NCBI GenBank assembly: GCA_905215065.1
Contig: CAJMOF010000003.1
Coordinates: 62,001 to 126,000, forward strand
Source: an uncultured bacterium
Lineage (GTDB): Bacteria > Actinomycetota > Coriobacteriia > Coriobacteriales > Coriobacteriaceae
Reading direction: 5' to 3'
DNA: 64,000 bases
Shown here: positions 23,561-31,814 of the stretch, piece after piece
How the letters are laid out: every line of letters starts with the position of its first letter
Position numbering within the stretch: the stretch's first letter is position 1
The notes under the pieces: generated by a model
What the model was told of the DNA's origin: nothing
Database searches by the model: none
The model's input: only the letters and a program-made list of their open reading frames with translations
Translations under genes and position numbers: made by a program

Positions 23561-23980
23561 ATGATTAAAGAGCTCTGCCGCGACGAGGCTATCCTGTCTC
23601 AGCGTTGCGAGGTTGCGACTGTCGAGGACGAATCGGTCGCTCAGGATCTGATTGATACCATCAAGTCGCTCGATGATGCCGGCTGCTTGGCCGCCAATCA
23701 GATTGGCGTTACCAAGAAGGTCTGCGTCTACCTGGACGATGCCGGCGAGCCCCACGTGCTCTACAACCCCCGTCTGGTGTTTGGCCTGGGCGCCAGCAAG
23801 ATGGAGGAGAGCTGCCTGACGCACGAGGAGGTCACCAAGTCCACGCGCTACATCAAGTGCAAGGTTGCCTTTGACCAGATCGTCGACGGCAAGATGAAGG
23901 AGTGCCGCCGCGACTACGCGGGCTTTGAGGCACAAATGATCCAGCATATGATCGATCACTGCCAAGGTAAACTTGTCTAG
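23561..23980 (+). CDS. Peptide-deformylase-like protein with altered catalytic motif
   Basis: A 139-residue protein of the short peptide deformylase family. Motif 1 reads CLAANQIGV (normally GxGLAAxQ) and motif 2 reads ESCLT in place of EGCLS, keeping the metal-binding Cys. Motif 3 reads QHMIDHC instead of QHExDH: both metal-binding His remain but the catalytic Glu is Met. The codons CAT ATG ATC GAT CAC are clear. It probably binds metal but may not deformylate formyl-Met in the usual way. The start ATG follows GGAGGAACGT. A second short deformylase, with normal HEIDH, lies at 31190-31600. Confidence 0.85.
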   Translation: MIKELCRDEAILSQRCEVATVEDESVAQDLIDTIKSLDDAGCLAANQIGVTKKVCVYLDDAGEPHVLYNPRLVFGLGASKMEESCLTHEEVTKSTRYIKCKVAFDQIVDGKMKECRRDYAGFEAQMIQHMIDHCQGKLV

Positions 23981-24012
23981 GGTGACTACGGCACCGCACT
24001 TCGTCGTTTTTG

Positions 24013-24046
24013 GCCCGGGCGTGACATTCTTGTCATGTCCGGGCTT
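24013..24046 (+). terminator. Terminator after the deformylase-like gene
   Basis: GCCCGG arms around an inner TGACA/TGTCA stem, followed by TTTTGTGTTT. It lies 33 bases after the stop codon. Confidence 0.8.
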
Positions 24047-24111
24047 TTGTGTTTAGCGCCTTTTTGTTTGGTGACAATGAGCTTAGCAAGAACGTAAAGC
24101 TAGGAGGCGCT

Positions 24112-25077
24112 ATGTGCACGAGCATTCGATTTACCGATAATTCTGGCCGCATGTATCTAGGCCGCAACCTCGACTGGAGCTTTGACTACGGTCAACAGGT
24201 TCGCGTGATGCCGCGCGGGTTTCATATTCCGTATTCGTTTATCGACGACGCGACAGCGGCACACGCGGTGATCGGTATGTGCATCGATTACAAGAACTAC
24301 CCTATGTTTTTCGACTGTGGTAACGATGCGGGTCTGGCTGTGGCGGGGCTCAACTTTCCCGGCTATGCCGAGTATGCCGAGGGCCCGGTTGATGGAAAGA
24401 CCAATATCGCGGCCTATGAGTTTCCCCTGTGGGTGGCAGCGACGTTCTCGACGGTCGACAAGGTCGAGGCTGCGCTGCGCGATACGGTGATTGTCGCCAA
24501 ATCTGCAGGAGAGGGGCTGGGCGTGTCGCTGCTCCATTGGATTATCGGCGACAGCCAGCGCAGCATCGTGGTCGAGATGATGGCTGACGGCCTGCATGTA
24601 TACGACGATCCGGTCGACACCCTTGCCAACCAGCCGACCTTCCCGTGGCACATGGAAAACCTGCGCACCTATATCACCGCCACAAGCGATTTTCCGCAGA
24701 CGGCGACATGGCGTGGCGCCGAGCTTAAGCCCTATGGAGCCGGTGCCGGCATGCGCGGCATTCCGGGCGATTGCTATTCGCCGAGCCGTTTTGTAAAGGC
24801 GGCGTACCTCAATGCCAATTACCCGCAAAAGGAGAGCGAGACCGAAAACGTCGTTCGCATGTTCCGCTCGCTCGAGGGCGTGGTGATGATCGAGGGAGCG
24901 TCCAGGATGGGCGATGGCAAGTTCGAGAAGACTATCTACACCGGATGCTTTAGCGCGCGCACGGGCAATTATTACTACGCGATGTATGGGGATCCGTCGA
25001 TTCGCTACGTGAGCCTGATGGATGCCGAGGGCGCGAGCCCCGATAGGCTCGTGGTTCCCGAGCCGCGCCGTTCGTAG
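24112..25077 (+). CDS. bsh: Conjugated bile salt hydrolase
   Basis: A 321-residue Ntn-hydrolase of the choloylglycine hydrolase family that cleaves glycine or taurine from conjugated bile acids. The start Met is followed by Cys2, the catalytic nucleophile exposed after Met removal. Arg18 and Asp21 lie in GRNLDW, Asn81 in GLNFPGY, and the second Asn in TLANQPTF followed by HMENLR. Sequence motifs (PRGFH, DCGN, GIPGD-SPSRFV) follow the bifidobacterial bile salt hydrolases closely. The loop after the LKPY stretch reads GAGAGMRG. The start ATG follows AGGAGGCGCT; an upstream in-frame Met at 24049 would place Cys internally and can be dismissed. Cytoplasmic; no signal peptide. Confidence 0.93.
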   Translation: MCTSIRFTDNSGRMYLGRNLDWSFDYGQQVRVMPRGFHIPYSFIDDATAAHAVIGMCIDYKNYPMFFDCGNDAGLAVAGLNFPGYAEYAEGPVDGKTNIAAYEFPLWVAATFSTVDKVEAALRDTVIVAKSAGEGLGVSLLHWIIGDSQRSIVVEMMADGLHVYDDPVDTLANQPTFPWHMENLRTYITATSDFPQTATWRGAELKPYGAGAGMRGIPGDCYSPSRFVKAAYLNANYPQKESETENVVRMFRSLEGVVMIEGASRMGDGKFEKTIYTGCFSARTGNYYYAMYGDPSIRYVSLMDAEGASPDRLVVPEPRRS

Positions 25078-25100
25078 CTCACTGGTCCGTTGCGACATAA

Positions 25101-25134
25101 AACGGCCTCGCACCTCTTATGAGATGCGAGGCCG
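25101..25134 (+). terminator. Bidirectional terminator between bsh and kup
   Basis: ACGGCCTCGCA and complement TGCGAGGCCGT flank a 12-base loop. It lies between converging genes. Confidence 0.8.
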
Positions 25135-25158
25135 TTGTCGTCAATGGCTGGTGGCGTG

Positions 25159-27387
25159 TTAGAAGTTGGCGTCGTTGAACTGGGTGCTCTCGAGTCCGTC
25201 GAGTTGCTGTTCGGGCGTATCTGCGACGCTCTCGAGCAGCTCAGTGGGATCGACGTTCATATTCTTACCGGCTTCGTTGCCGTTGACCAGGTCGTCCGAG
25301 AAGATGTCGACTTCCATTTCTTCGGCCTCTTCGATCTGAACCTCGAGCGGCACTTGGGTGCGCACGAGCTTAACGGCCGGGCGCATGCGGGCAAACAGCG
25401 GCACGTACTCGATGATGATGGCCGAGTTCTCGAGACCGTACCAGCGTGCCGGGCTTCCGCAGGCGCGGCGGACGGCGTACTTGATGGCCATCACGCGGTG
25501 GTCATTGCGGTTGATGTCCGTTTCGGGGGCGAGCATCTTGCGCAGCATACAAAAACGGAAGTCGCCCACGTTGCCGCGCGCCTCGTAGATGGAGTAGGTG
25601 TGATGCTGCGGCGGCAGCTCACCCGATGCCATCAAGTCGCCAACGATTTGGCGCAGGTAGGCATTAATGCGCTGGTTGACCTTAAAGCCCAAGTCCAGGC
25701 GCACGCGGAACAAAAAGTCCGTGCCAAAGGTCTCGACGGAATACTCGTGCGTATAGGGCTCGTCGGTAACGTGCACGTTGATGAACCAGTATGCCTTGGC
25801 GCGCTTGGGATGCTTATCCAAGATGGAATAGAGCACGTCGCGGTCGAGCGTGAGCGGGTCGGGGCTGTTGGTGAGGAACACCAGATTGTCGGCGAGCACG
25901 GGGTAGGTCTCGTCGTTGCGCAGGCGGTTGAGCTGGTCAATGTACTTGGAGACGGGCAGCAGGATCGTCTGCGTGCGCTCGATGGCGGTGCCGCGGCGCC
26001 ACACGTACATAAGGCCAAACAGCAGCGAGGCCAAGAAGATCATTACGTAGCCGCCGTCAAAGAACATGGTGAGGCACGAGGCGAAGAAGCACAGCTCAAT
26101 GGCACCGAAGAGCAGGGCGAAGACGCAGGCGCCCAGCTTGTGCTTGAGGATGCCGGCGATATAGCTCGTCAGCAGCGTGGTGGTCATAAGCATGGTCACG
26201 GTAATGGCGAGGCCATAGGCGCTCTCCATGCGCTCGGAGTTCTGGAACAGCAGCACAATGAAGATGCAGCCGACCCACATGATGTTGTTGACGAGTGGAA
26301 TATAGAGCTGACCCTTGGTGTCGCTGGGGTAGTGGATGCGCAGGTGCGGCATGAGATTGAGACGGGTTGCCTCGGATACCAGCGAGAACGAGCCGGTGAT
26401 GAGCGCCTGCGAGGCGATGATGGCCGCTACGGCCGAAAGCACGATGGCAAAGGGGCGCAGGGGCTCGGGGAGCATCATATAGAACGGGTTGACGATATCC
26501 ATCGCAAGCATCTGGGGGTTGGAGTTATTGGCGAGCAGCCAAGCTCCCTGACCCAGATAGTTGAGGATAAGGGCCGCCTTAACAAACGGCCAGGATGCAT
26601 AGATGTTTGCCTTGCCCACGTGACCCATGTCCGAATAGAGCGCCTCGGCACCGGTTGTCGATAGGAAGACAAAGCCGAGCACCATAATGCCCGAGTGGTT
26701 GATGGGCGAGAACAGAAACATGATGCCGCGGATGGGGTTGAGCGCGCGTAGGATGGACAGGTTGCCGAGCATGTTGAACAGGCCAGCGCCTGCCAAGAAC
26801 AGGAACCATAGTGTCATGAGCGGGCCGAACAGCTTGCCGATCGACGAGGTGCCGGCGCGCTGCATGGCAAACAGCCCGCAGATAATGATGATGGTAATAA
26901 TGATGACGTTGGTTTGCCCGTCACCCAAAAGCGCGTGACCCCACTCGATGGTGCGCAGGCCCTCAATGGCCGTGGTGACCGTGACCGCGGGGGTGAGGAT
27001 GCCGTCGGCGAGCAGCGCCGCGCCGCCGATCATGGCGGGAAGGATCAGCCACGGTGCCACCTTGCGCACGAGACTGAACAGGGCGAAGATGCCGCCTTCG
27101 TTGTGGTTATCGGCCTTCATGGCGATTACCACGTATTTGACCGTGGTCACGAGCGTCATGGTCCAGATGACGAGCGAAAGTGCGCCCAGAATCATATCCT
27201 CGCTGACGGTGCCGATGCCGCCGTTGTTGGCGACGATCGATTTCATGGTGTACATAGGGCTCGTGCCGATGTCGCCATAGACGACGCCGAGCGTTACGAG
27301 CAGCATGCCAGCGGAGAGGGGGATGGCTCCGTGCCCGCCTTGCCCGCGCTGGTCTTGGAGGTTTGCCTCCAGTTTGTTGTGTGCCAC
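25159..27387 (-). CDS. kup: Kup-family potassium uptake protein
   Basis: A 742-residue K+/H+ symporter of the Kup/HAK family. It has the family signature GVVYGDIGTSPMYT near the N-terminus, 12 hydrophobic segments up to about residue 450, and a long cytoplasmic C-terminal domain. The chosen start is a GTG behind AAGGGAGTCCTC; an ATG six codons upstream has no ribosome site. The last 80 residues are acidic and unlike the family, with EIQIEEAEEMEVD-type stretches. No c-di-AMP riboswitch is apparent upstream. Alone, convergent with bsh. Assignment is firm. Confidence 0.93.
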   Translation of the reverse strand: MAHNKLEANLQDQRGQGGHGAIPLSAGMLLVTLGVVYGDIGTSPMYTMKSIVANNGGIGTVSEDMILGALSLVIWTMTLVTTVKYVVIAMKADNHNEGGIFALFSLVRKVAPWLILPAMIGGAALLADGILTPAVTVTTAIEGLRTIEWGHALLGDGQTNVIIITIIIICGLFAMQRAGTSSIGKLFGPLMTLWFLFLAGAGLFNMLGNLSILRALNPIRGIMFLFSPINHSGIMVLGFVFLSTTGAEALYSDMGHVGKANIYASWPFVKAALILNYLGQGAWLLANNSNPQMLAMDIVNPFYMMLPEPLRPFAIVLSAVAAIIASQALITGSFSLVSEATRLNLMPHLRIHYPSDTKGQLYIPLVNNIMWVGCIFIVLLFQNSERMESAYGLAITVTMLMTTTLLTSYIAGILKHKLGACVFALLFGAIELCFFASCLTMFFDGGYVMIFLASLLFGLMYVWRRGTAIERTQTILLPVSKYIDQLNRLRNDETYPVLADNLVFLTNSPDPLTLDRDVLYSILDKHPKRAKAYWFINVHVTDEPYTHEYSVETFGTDFLFRVRLDLGFKVNQRINAYLRQIVGDLMASGELPPQHHTYSIYEARGNVGDFRFCMLRKMLAPETDINRNDHRVMAIKYAVRRACGSPARWYGLENSAIIIEYVPLFARMRPAVKLVRTQVPLEVQIEEAEEMEVDIFSDDLVNGNEAGKNMNVDPTELLESVADTPEQQLDGLESTQFNDANF

Positions 27388-27543
27388 GAGGACTCCCTTA
27401 GACATCCGGTTATCTGTCTAGGACAAAAACTTTATGCCGTCTTTATACATACAAGAGCAGTTTGGCACATCGGGTTATTTTAGACAATAATCCTCAGCTG
27501 GGGATTATTTATCTACGCAGGTAGCATTTCAAAGCAGGGGCTT

Positions 27544-28455
27544 TTAAGCACGTGCTATCTGGGCGATGCCAGCCTTGGCGTTTGCGCGTTTGCCGGCGAG
27601 TTCGCAAAAAATCGCGCCGCCGATGATAAGCGCGGCGCCCATCAGGCGGACCGGTGTTATGGCTTCACCCAAAAGGGCGGCCGAGAACACGACCGCCGAA
27701 AGCGGCTCGAGGTAGCCGACGACGGCGACGGTCTGGACGGGCAGCTTGGCGACGGCGCTAAAGTAGAGCAGGCAACCAATGCCGGTGTTGACGACGCCGA
27801 GCATAGCGACGGCGCGCCAATCAATACTGGCGGCGACGCCGGCGGACAGGAATGAGGGAGCGCCCTGCGTGATGAGCGTGAGGGCCAGCGCGGTCACAAA
27901 GGCGGCGCTCACCTGGAGCGTGGAGTTCTCGAGGCCTTCGATGTGTGGCGCACCCTTGCTAGCGATGACCATCAATGCGTAGCAGAAGGCCGAGACGATG
28001 CCGCAGGCAATACCCGCAATGGGCATATTGCCGCCTAGACCTTGTGCCGCAATGAGAAAAGCACCGCAGGCGACGGCGATAAAGCCGGCGATTTTGCTGC
28101 CGGTCAGCTTTTCGCCAAAAATGAGCGGGGAGAGGGCCATAACGATGATGGGGCCACAGTAATACAACAGCGAGGAGATACCAACGCCGATCGTCTGATA
28201 GGCGCGGAACAGGAAAATCCAGCTGGCGCCCAGCGCAGCGCCCGAGACGATGAGCGCTGCGGCCTCGCGGGGGCGAGACGGAGCCTGCAGGTTATGGCGC
28301 TTGGTTATGAAGAGGATGGCGGCAAGGGTGAGAGCGCCCAAAAACGTGCGCAACAGTACGATATCGGAGCTCGGCAGCGCGATGGCAGCGGCGATGATGC
28401 CGTTGGAGCCAAACAATAGCAATGCTGCTAAGTACGTAAACAATCCGTTGTTCAT
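27544..28455 (-). CDS. EamA/DMT-family transporter
   Basis: A 303-residue membrane protein with 10 hydrophobic segments in two EamA repeats (GSNGIIAAAIALP and IVSAFCYALMVIASK halves). The family exports amino acids, metabolites or drugs, or imports nucleotides and cofactors. The start ATG follows GAGGGGATG. It is divergent from the LysR gene at 28574 with 118 bases between, the usual arrangement of a regulator and its exporter target. Substrate unknown. Confidence 0.88.
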   Translation of the reverse strand: MNNGLFTYLAALLLFGSNGIIAAAIALPSSDIVLLRTFLGALTLAAILFITKRHNLQAPSRPREAAALIVSGAALGASWIFLFRAYQTIGVGISSLLYYCGPIIVMALSPLIFGEKLTGSKIAGFIAVACGAFLIAAQGLGGNMPIAGIACGIVSAFCYALMVIASKGAPHIEGLENSTLQVSAAFVTALALTLITQGAPSFLSAGVAASIDWRAVAMLGVVNTGIGCLLYFSAVAKLPVQTVAVVGYLEPLSAVVFSAALLGEAITPVRLMGAALIIGGAIFCELAGKRANAKAGIAQIARA

Positions 28456-28573
28456 GTGCTGACATCCCCTCTATATCCGAGCATGTTCACTATGGGTGAA
28501 CTGGCTTTAGAAGAAAAGCGAATATAATGCATGGATAACATGACAAAAACTCATGTAAAGGTGGAGGGGTGCC

Positions 28574-29431
28574 GTGGAAACGAATATTCAAAAGATGCAG
28601 GTGCTGCTCGAGACGGTGCGTGCCGGCAGTTTTACGCGCGCCGCCGAGCGGCTGAGCTATTCGCAGTCGGGCGTGAGCCGCATGGTGGGCGACCTTGAGA
28701 CCGATTGGGGTTTTAAGGTGCTCGACCGCAGCCGCGAGGGTGTGGTGCTTTCTGCCGATGGGCGGCAGATCATGCCGGCGGTTGAGGCGCTCTGCGAGGA
28801 GTTTGGCCGCCTGCAGCGACACGTGGACGAGATGCGTGGGCTCATGCGCGGCAAGATCTGCATTGGTACGTTTTCGAGTGTGGCGACCCACGTGCTGCCA
28901 CCGGTCATTGCGCGTTTTCGCGCCGATCACCCGGACGTCGATTATGAGTTGCTGATGGGCGATTACTCAGAGATTGAACAATGGGTGGCGGAGGGGCGCT
29001 GCGACCTGGGCTTTATCCCGCGTGAGCCCCGAGAAAACGGCATGGCATCACGGTCTTTAGTGTGTGATGAGCTGATGGCGGTGGTGCCGACAGATTCGTT
29101 GCTTGCCACGGCGGAGTTCGTCTCTCTTACCGATTTGGCAAGAGAGCAGTTTATTCTGCTGGAACGGGGTACCGATGATGAGATTACGCCGCTATTCCGT
29201 CGGGCGGGGCTGGCGGTGCGCTCAAAACTGTCGACTTGGGATGACTATGCGATTATGGCTATGGTCGAGGATGGCCTGGGCGTGAGCATTCTTCCCGCGC
29301 TCATCTTGCGTCGCTGCCAGTTCGATGTTGCTGTGCGTCCGCTCGAAGGGCATCCCCATCGGCAGATCAACGCCATATATCGAACGGCCGATGTTTCGCT
29401 TGCCGCCGCTCGTTTCCTCGAATACCTCTAA
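28574..29431 (+). CDS. LysR-family transcriptional regulator
   Basis: A 285-residue LysR-type regulator. The N-terminal winged helix contains SFTRAAERLSYSQSGVSRMVGDLE, and the rest is the substrate-binding domain with GTFSSVATHVLPPVI. The start is a GTG after GGAGGGG. It is divergent from the EamA transporter gene, which is its likely target. The intergenic region has no obvious palindrome. The effector is not predictable. Confidence 0.88.
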   Translation: METNIQKMQVLLETVRAGSFTRAAERLSYSQSGVSRMVGDLETDWGFKVLDRSREGVVLSADGRQIMPAVEALCEEFGRLQRHVDEMRGLMRGKICIGTFSSVATHVLPPVIARFRADHPDVDYELLMGDYSEIEQWVAEGRCDLGFIPREPRENGMASRSLVCDELMAVVPTDSLLATAEFVSLTDLAREQFILLERGTDDEITPLFRRAGLAVRSKLSTWDDYAIMAMVEDGLGVSILPALILRRCQFDVAVRPLEGHPHRQINAIYRTADVSLAAARFLEYL

Positions 29432-29492
29432 ATGCGTGCACGTCGTTATCGCCTTGGGATAAATCTCGAGGTCTTGCTCATTTTATTTTTGA

Positions 29493-29572
29493 AATTGAAC
29501 TTTTCGAAATAGCACGGCGTTATACTGCTGCCTAAATTGAACTCAGGTTCAATTCGTGTTGTATAAATTGAA
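29493..29572 (+). promoter_or_regulatory. AATTGAAC operator array before the HTH-aminotransferase gene
   Basis: The 8-mer AATTGAAC occurs at 29493-29500, 29535-29542 and 29565-29572, and as its complement at 29547-29554. The middle two form a 20-base palindrome (AATTGAACTCAGGTTCAATT). A TATACT hexamer at 29521-29526 may be the -10 box, placing the palindrome over the transcription start. Such an array suggests autoregulation by the HTH domain encoded just downstream. Confidence 0.65.
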
Positions 29573-29594
29573 CTTTGCCAGCAAGGAGGTTCTA

Positions 29595-31115
29595 GTGGCC
29601 CAAGAGACGTTTAGCGATCGTCTGCGACAGGCTATGTCCGATCGCGACGTTCGCCAGTCGGACGTGATCCGCGCATCGGAGATGCTCGGCAAAAAACTCG
29701 GCAAGAGTCAGATGAGCCAATATGTGAGCGGCAAGACGATTCCGCGGCGCGATGTGGCTGAGCTGCTCGCCCGTATTTTGGAGGTCGATGTTACTTGGCT
29801 GCTTGCCGGCGACGCCGATCAAGGCGAGGCATCATCACCCCGCAACGATTCCAAGCCCGAACCCCATCCCTCAGCTCAAATTGCAAGGAGCACCACCATG
29901 CGTACTTTTTCTAAATCCACCAAGCTCGATAACGTCCTGTATGACGTGCGCGGTCCCGTCGTCGACGAGGCCGCCCGTATGGAGGACGAGGGCGAGCGCA
30001 TCCTCAAGCTCAATATCGGCAACCCGGCGCCCTTCGGTTTCCGCACGCCCGACGAGGTCATCAAGGACATGCGCCAGCAGCTGCCCGACTGCGAAGGCTA
30101 TTCCAACTCGCGTGGCCTGTTCTCCGCGCGCAAGGCGATCATGCAGTATTCGCAGATCAAGGGCTTGCCCAACGTTCAGATGGAGCATATCTACACGGGC
30201 AACGGCGTGTCCGAGCTCATTCAGCTTTCGATGAACGCGCTGCTCGACAATGGCGACGAGATTCTGATCCCCAGCCCCGACTATCCGCTCTGGACGGCGT
30301 GCGCAACCCTTGCCGGCGGTCATCCCGTGCACTATCTGTGCGATGAGCAGGCGGATTGGTATCCCGACCTGGAGGATATGGAGTCCAAGATCACGAGCGC
30401 GACCAAAGCCCTCGTCATCATCAACCCCAACAACCCCACGGGTTCCGTCTATCCGCGCGAGGTGCTCGAGGGCATCGTCGAGGTTGCACGCAGGCATCAG
30501 CTGATGATCTTTGCTGATGAGATCTACGACCGCCTGTGCATGGACGGCTACGAGCACGTCTCGATTGCCTCGCTCGCTCCCGATCTGCCCTGCGTCACCT
30601 TTAGCGGTCTGTCCAAGTCGCACATGATCGCGGGCTATCGTATTGGCTGGATGGTGCTTTCGGGCAACCAGCGCTGCATGAGCGACTTCATCATGGGCAT
30701 CAACATGCTCTCCAACATGCGCCTGTGCTCCAACGTGCCGGCTCAGTCGATCGTTCAGACGGCGCTCGGTGGCCATCAGTCCGTCAACGACTACATCCGC
30801 CCCGGCGGCCGTGTCTACGAGCAGCGCAACTTTGTGTATGAGGCGCTCAACAAGATTGACGGCATCTCGGTGGTTAAGCCGCGTGCGGCGTTCTACATCT
30901 TCCCCAAGATGGATGTGAAGAAGTTCAACATTACCGATGACGAGCAGTTCGCCCTTGACCTGCTGCACGAGAAGAAGATTCTGATCACGCGCGGCGGCGG
31001 CTTCAACTGGGCTGAGCCCGACCACTTCCGTATCGTGTACCTGCCGCGCATGGAAGTGCTCAAAGAGTCCCTCGAGGACTTAGCCGACTTCTTTGATCAC
31101 TACCGCCAAAGCTAA
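29595..31115 (+). CDS. HTH DNA-binding domain fused to AlaA-like aminotransferase
   Basis: A 506-residue fusion. Residues 1-75 form a lambda-repressor-like HTH (DRLRQAMSDRDVRQSDVIRA, then GKSQMSQYVSGKTIPRRD), a 25-residue linker follows, and residues 102-506 are a complete fold-type I aminotransferase of the AlaA/AspC group. The PLP lysine is K341 in SGLSKSHMIAGYRIGW, with NPNNPTG and DEIYD motifs upstream. The enzyme half should interconvert alanine and 2-oxoglutarate or a similar pair. The start is a GTG behind AAGGAGG. A second ribosome site (AAGGAGCACCACC) and ATG occur exactly at the start of the enzyme domain (29898), so a free enzyme may also be made. The operator array upstream suggests feedback control. 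Confidence 0.9.
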   Translation: MAQETFSDRLRQAMSDRDVRQSDVIRASEMLGKKLGKSQMSQYVSGKTIPRRDVAELLARILEVDVTWLLAGDADQGEASSPRNDSKPEPHPSAQIARSTTMRTFSKSTKLDNVLYDVRGPVVDEAARMEDEGERILKLNIGNPAPFGFRTPDEVIKDMRQQLPDCEGYSNSRGLFSARKAIMQYSQIKGLPNVQMEHIYTGNGVSELIQLSMNALLDNGDEILIPSPDYPLWTACATLAGGHPVHYLCDEQADWYPDLEDMESKITSATKALVIINPNNPTGSVYPREVLEGIVEVARRHQLMIFADEIYDRLCMDGYEHVSIASLAPDLPCVTFSGLSKSHMIAGYRIGWMVLSGNQRCMSDFIMGINMLSNMRLCSNVPAQSIVQTALGGHQSVNDYIRPGGRVYEQRNFVYEALNKIDGISVVKPRAAFYIFPKMDVKKFNITDDEQFALDLLHEKKILITRGGGFNWAEPDHFRIVYLPRMEVLKESLEDLADFFDHYRQS

Positions 31116-31137
31116 GGGATAGAGGCTCCATACAATC

Positions 31138-31174
31138 GAAAGCTCCCTGCAGTTGCTTGGCTGCAGGGAGCTTT
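31138..31174 (+). terminator. Bidirectional terminator after the aminotransferase gene
   Basis: GAAAGCTCCCTGCAG and its complement around an 8-base loop, between the converging aminotransferase and deformylase genes, followed by TTCTTG. Confidence 0.8.
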
Positions 31175-31189
31175 CTTGAATTGGCGCAA

Positions 31190-31600
31190 CTATATAACTA
31201 TTCCTTGGCAGTGGTCGATTTCGTGCTGGATGATCTCGGCGGTGTAGCCCGAGAAGTTTTTGATGCGGTGGACGAAGTTCTCGTCCAAATACTCAACCTT
31301 AATGCGGCGATAGCGGGTACAGGGACGCTCGCCGATCAACGAGAGGCATCCTTCGCTCGTCTGATAGGCATTGACCTGCTCAAGAATTTGAGGGTTGTAC
31401 ATCAGGAGTGTCCTGTTGCCGTCCTTTACGCAGATGATGCGTTTGCGCACGCCGATCATGTTGGCGGCGAGGCCCACACACTCGCGCTCATGCTCGTGGA
31501 GTGTATCCAGGAGATCCTGCCCGGTTGCGGCGTCTTCGGGGCCGGCGTCTTCGGAGGGCAGGCGTAAAAAGAACTCGGACTTCATGATGGGCTTAATCAT
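31190..31600 (-). CDS. Peptide deformylase (short form)
   Basis: A 136-residue metallohydrolase that removes the formyl group from new peptides. Motif 2 (SEGCLS) and motif 3 (QHEIDHC) are intact, giving Cys, two His and the catalytic Glu. Motif 1 reads GLAANMIG, with Met where classical enzymes have Gln; this variation is common among short Gram-positive deformylase-like proteins. The start ATG follows AAGGAGCCCGCC. It has a diverged relative at 23561-23980 in which the catalytic Glu is lost. Whether this is the main housekeeping deformylase cannot be told from one window. Confidence 0.87.
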   Translation of the reverse strand: MIKPIMKSEFFLRLPSEDAGPEDAATGQDLLDTLHEHERECVGLAANMIGVRKRIICVKDGNRTLLMYNPQILEQVNAYQTSEGCLSLIGERPCTRYRRIKVEYLDENFVHRIKNFSGYTAEIIQHEIDHCQGIVI

Positions 31601-31814
31601 GGCGGGCTCCTTAAGGTGGACACGTTTGGTTCAGGTCATGATACCGCGACATGTCGCATTAATGTGTGCACATAGATTCTGCAGCTAGATTGGATGGCGA
31701 CACCATAAACTAATGTACGTTTTGCCGAGAGGCATGAATGTTTAAAGCGCAAAGAGTGCGCGACGGGCCCCGCGAATGGGGCGATGATGCCCGAGAGGGC
31801 CAAGAAGGAGTCTC

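Noticed and set aside
25135..26664. Open frame (509 codons) antisense to kup
   Set aside because: Same reason: Val/Gly/Glu-rich shadow of a well-supported transporter.
27388..27543. c-di-AMP riboswitch before kup
   Set aside because: The conserved cores of that aptamer are not visible; only a short hairpin (27487-27510) is present, which may terminate the EamA gene.
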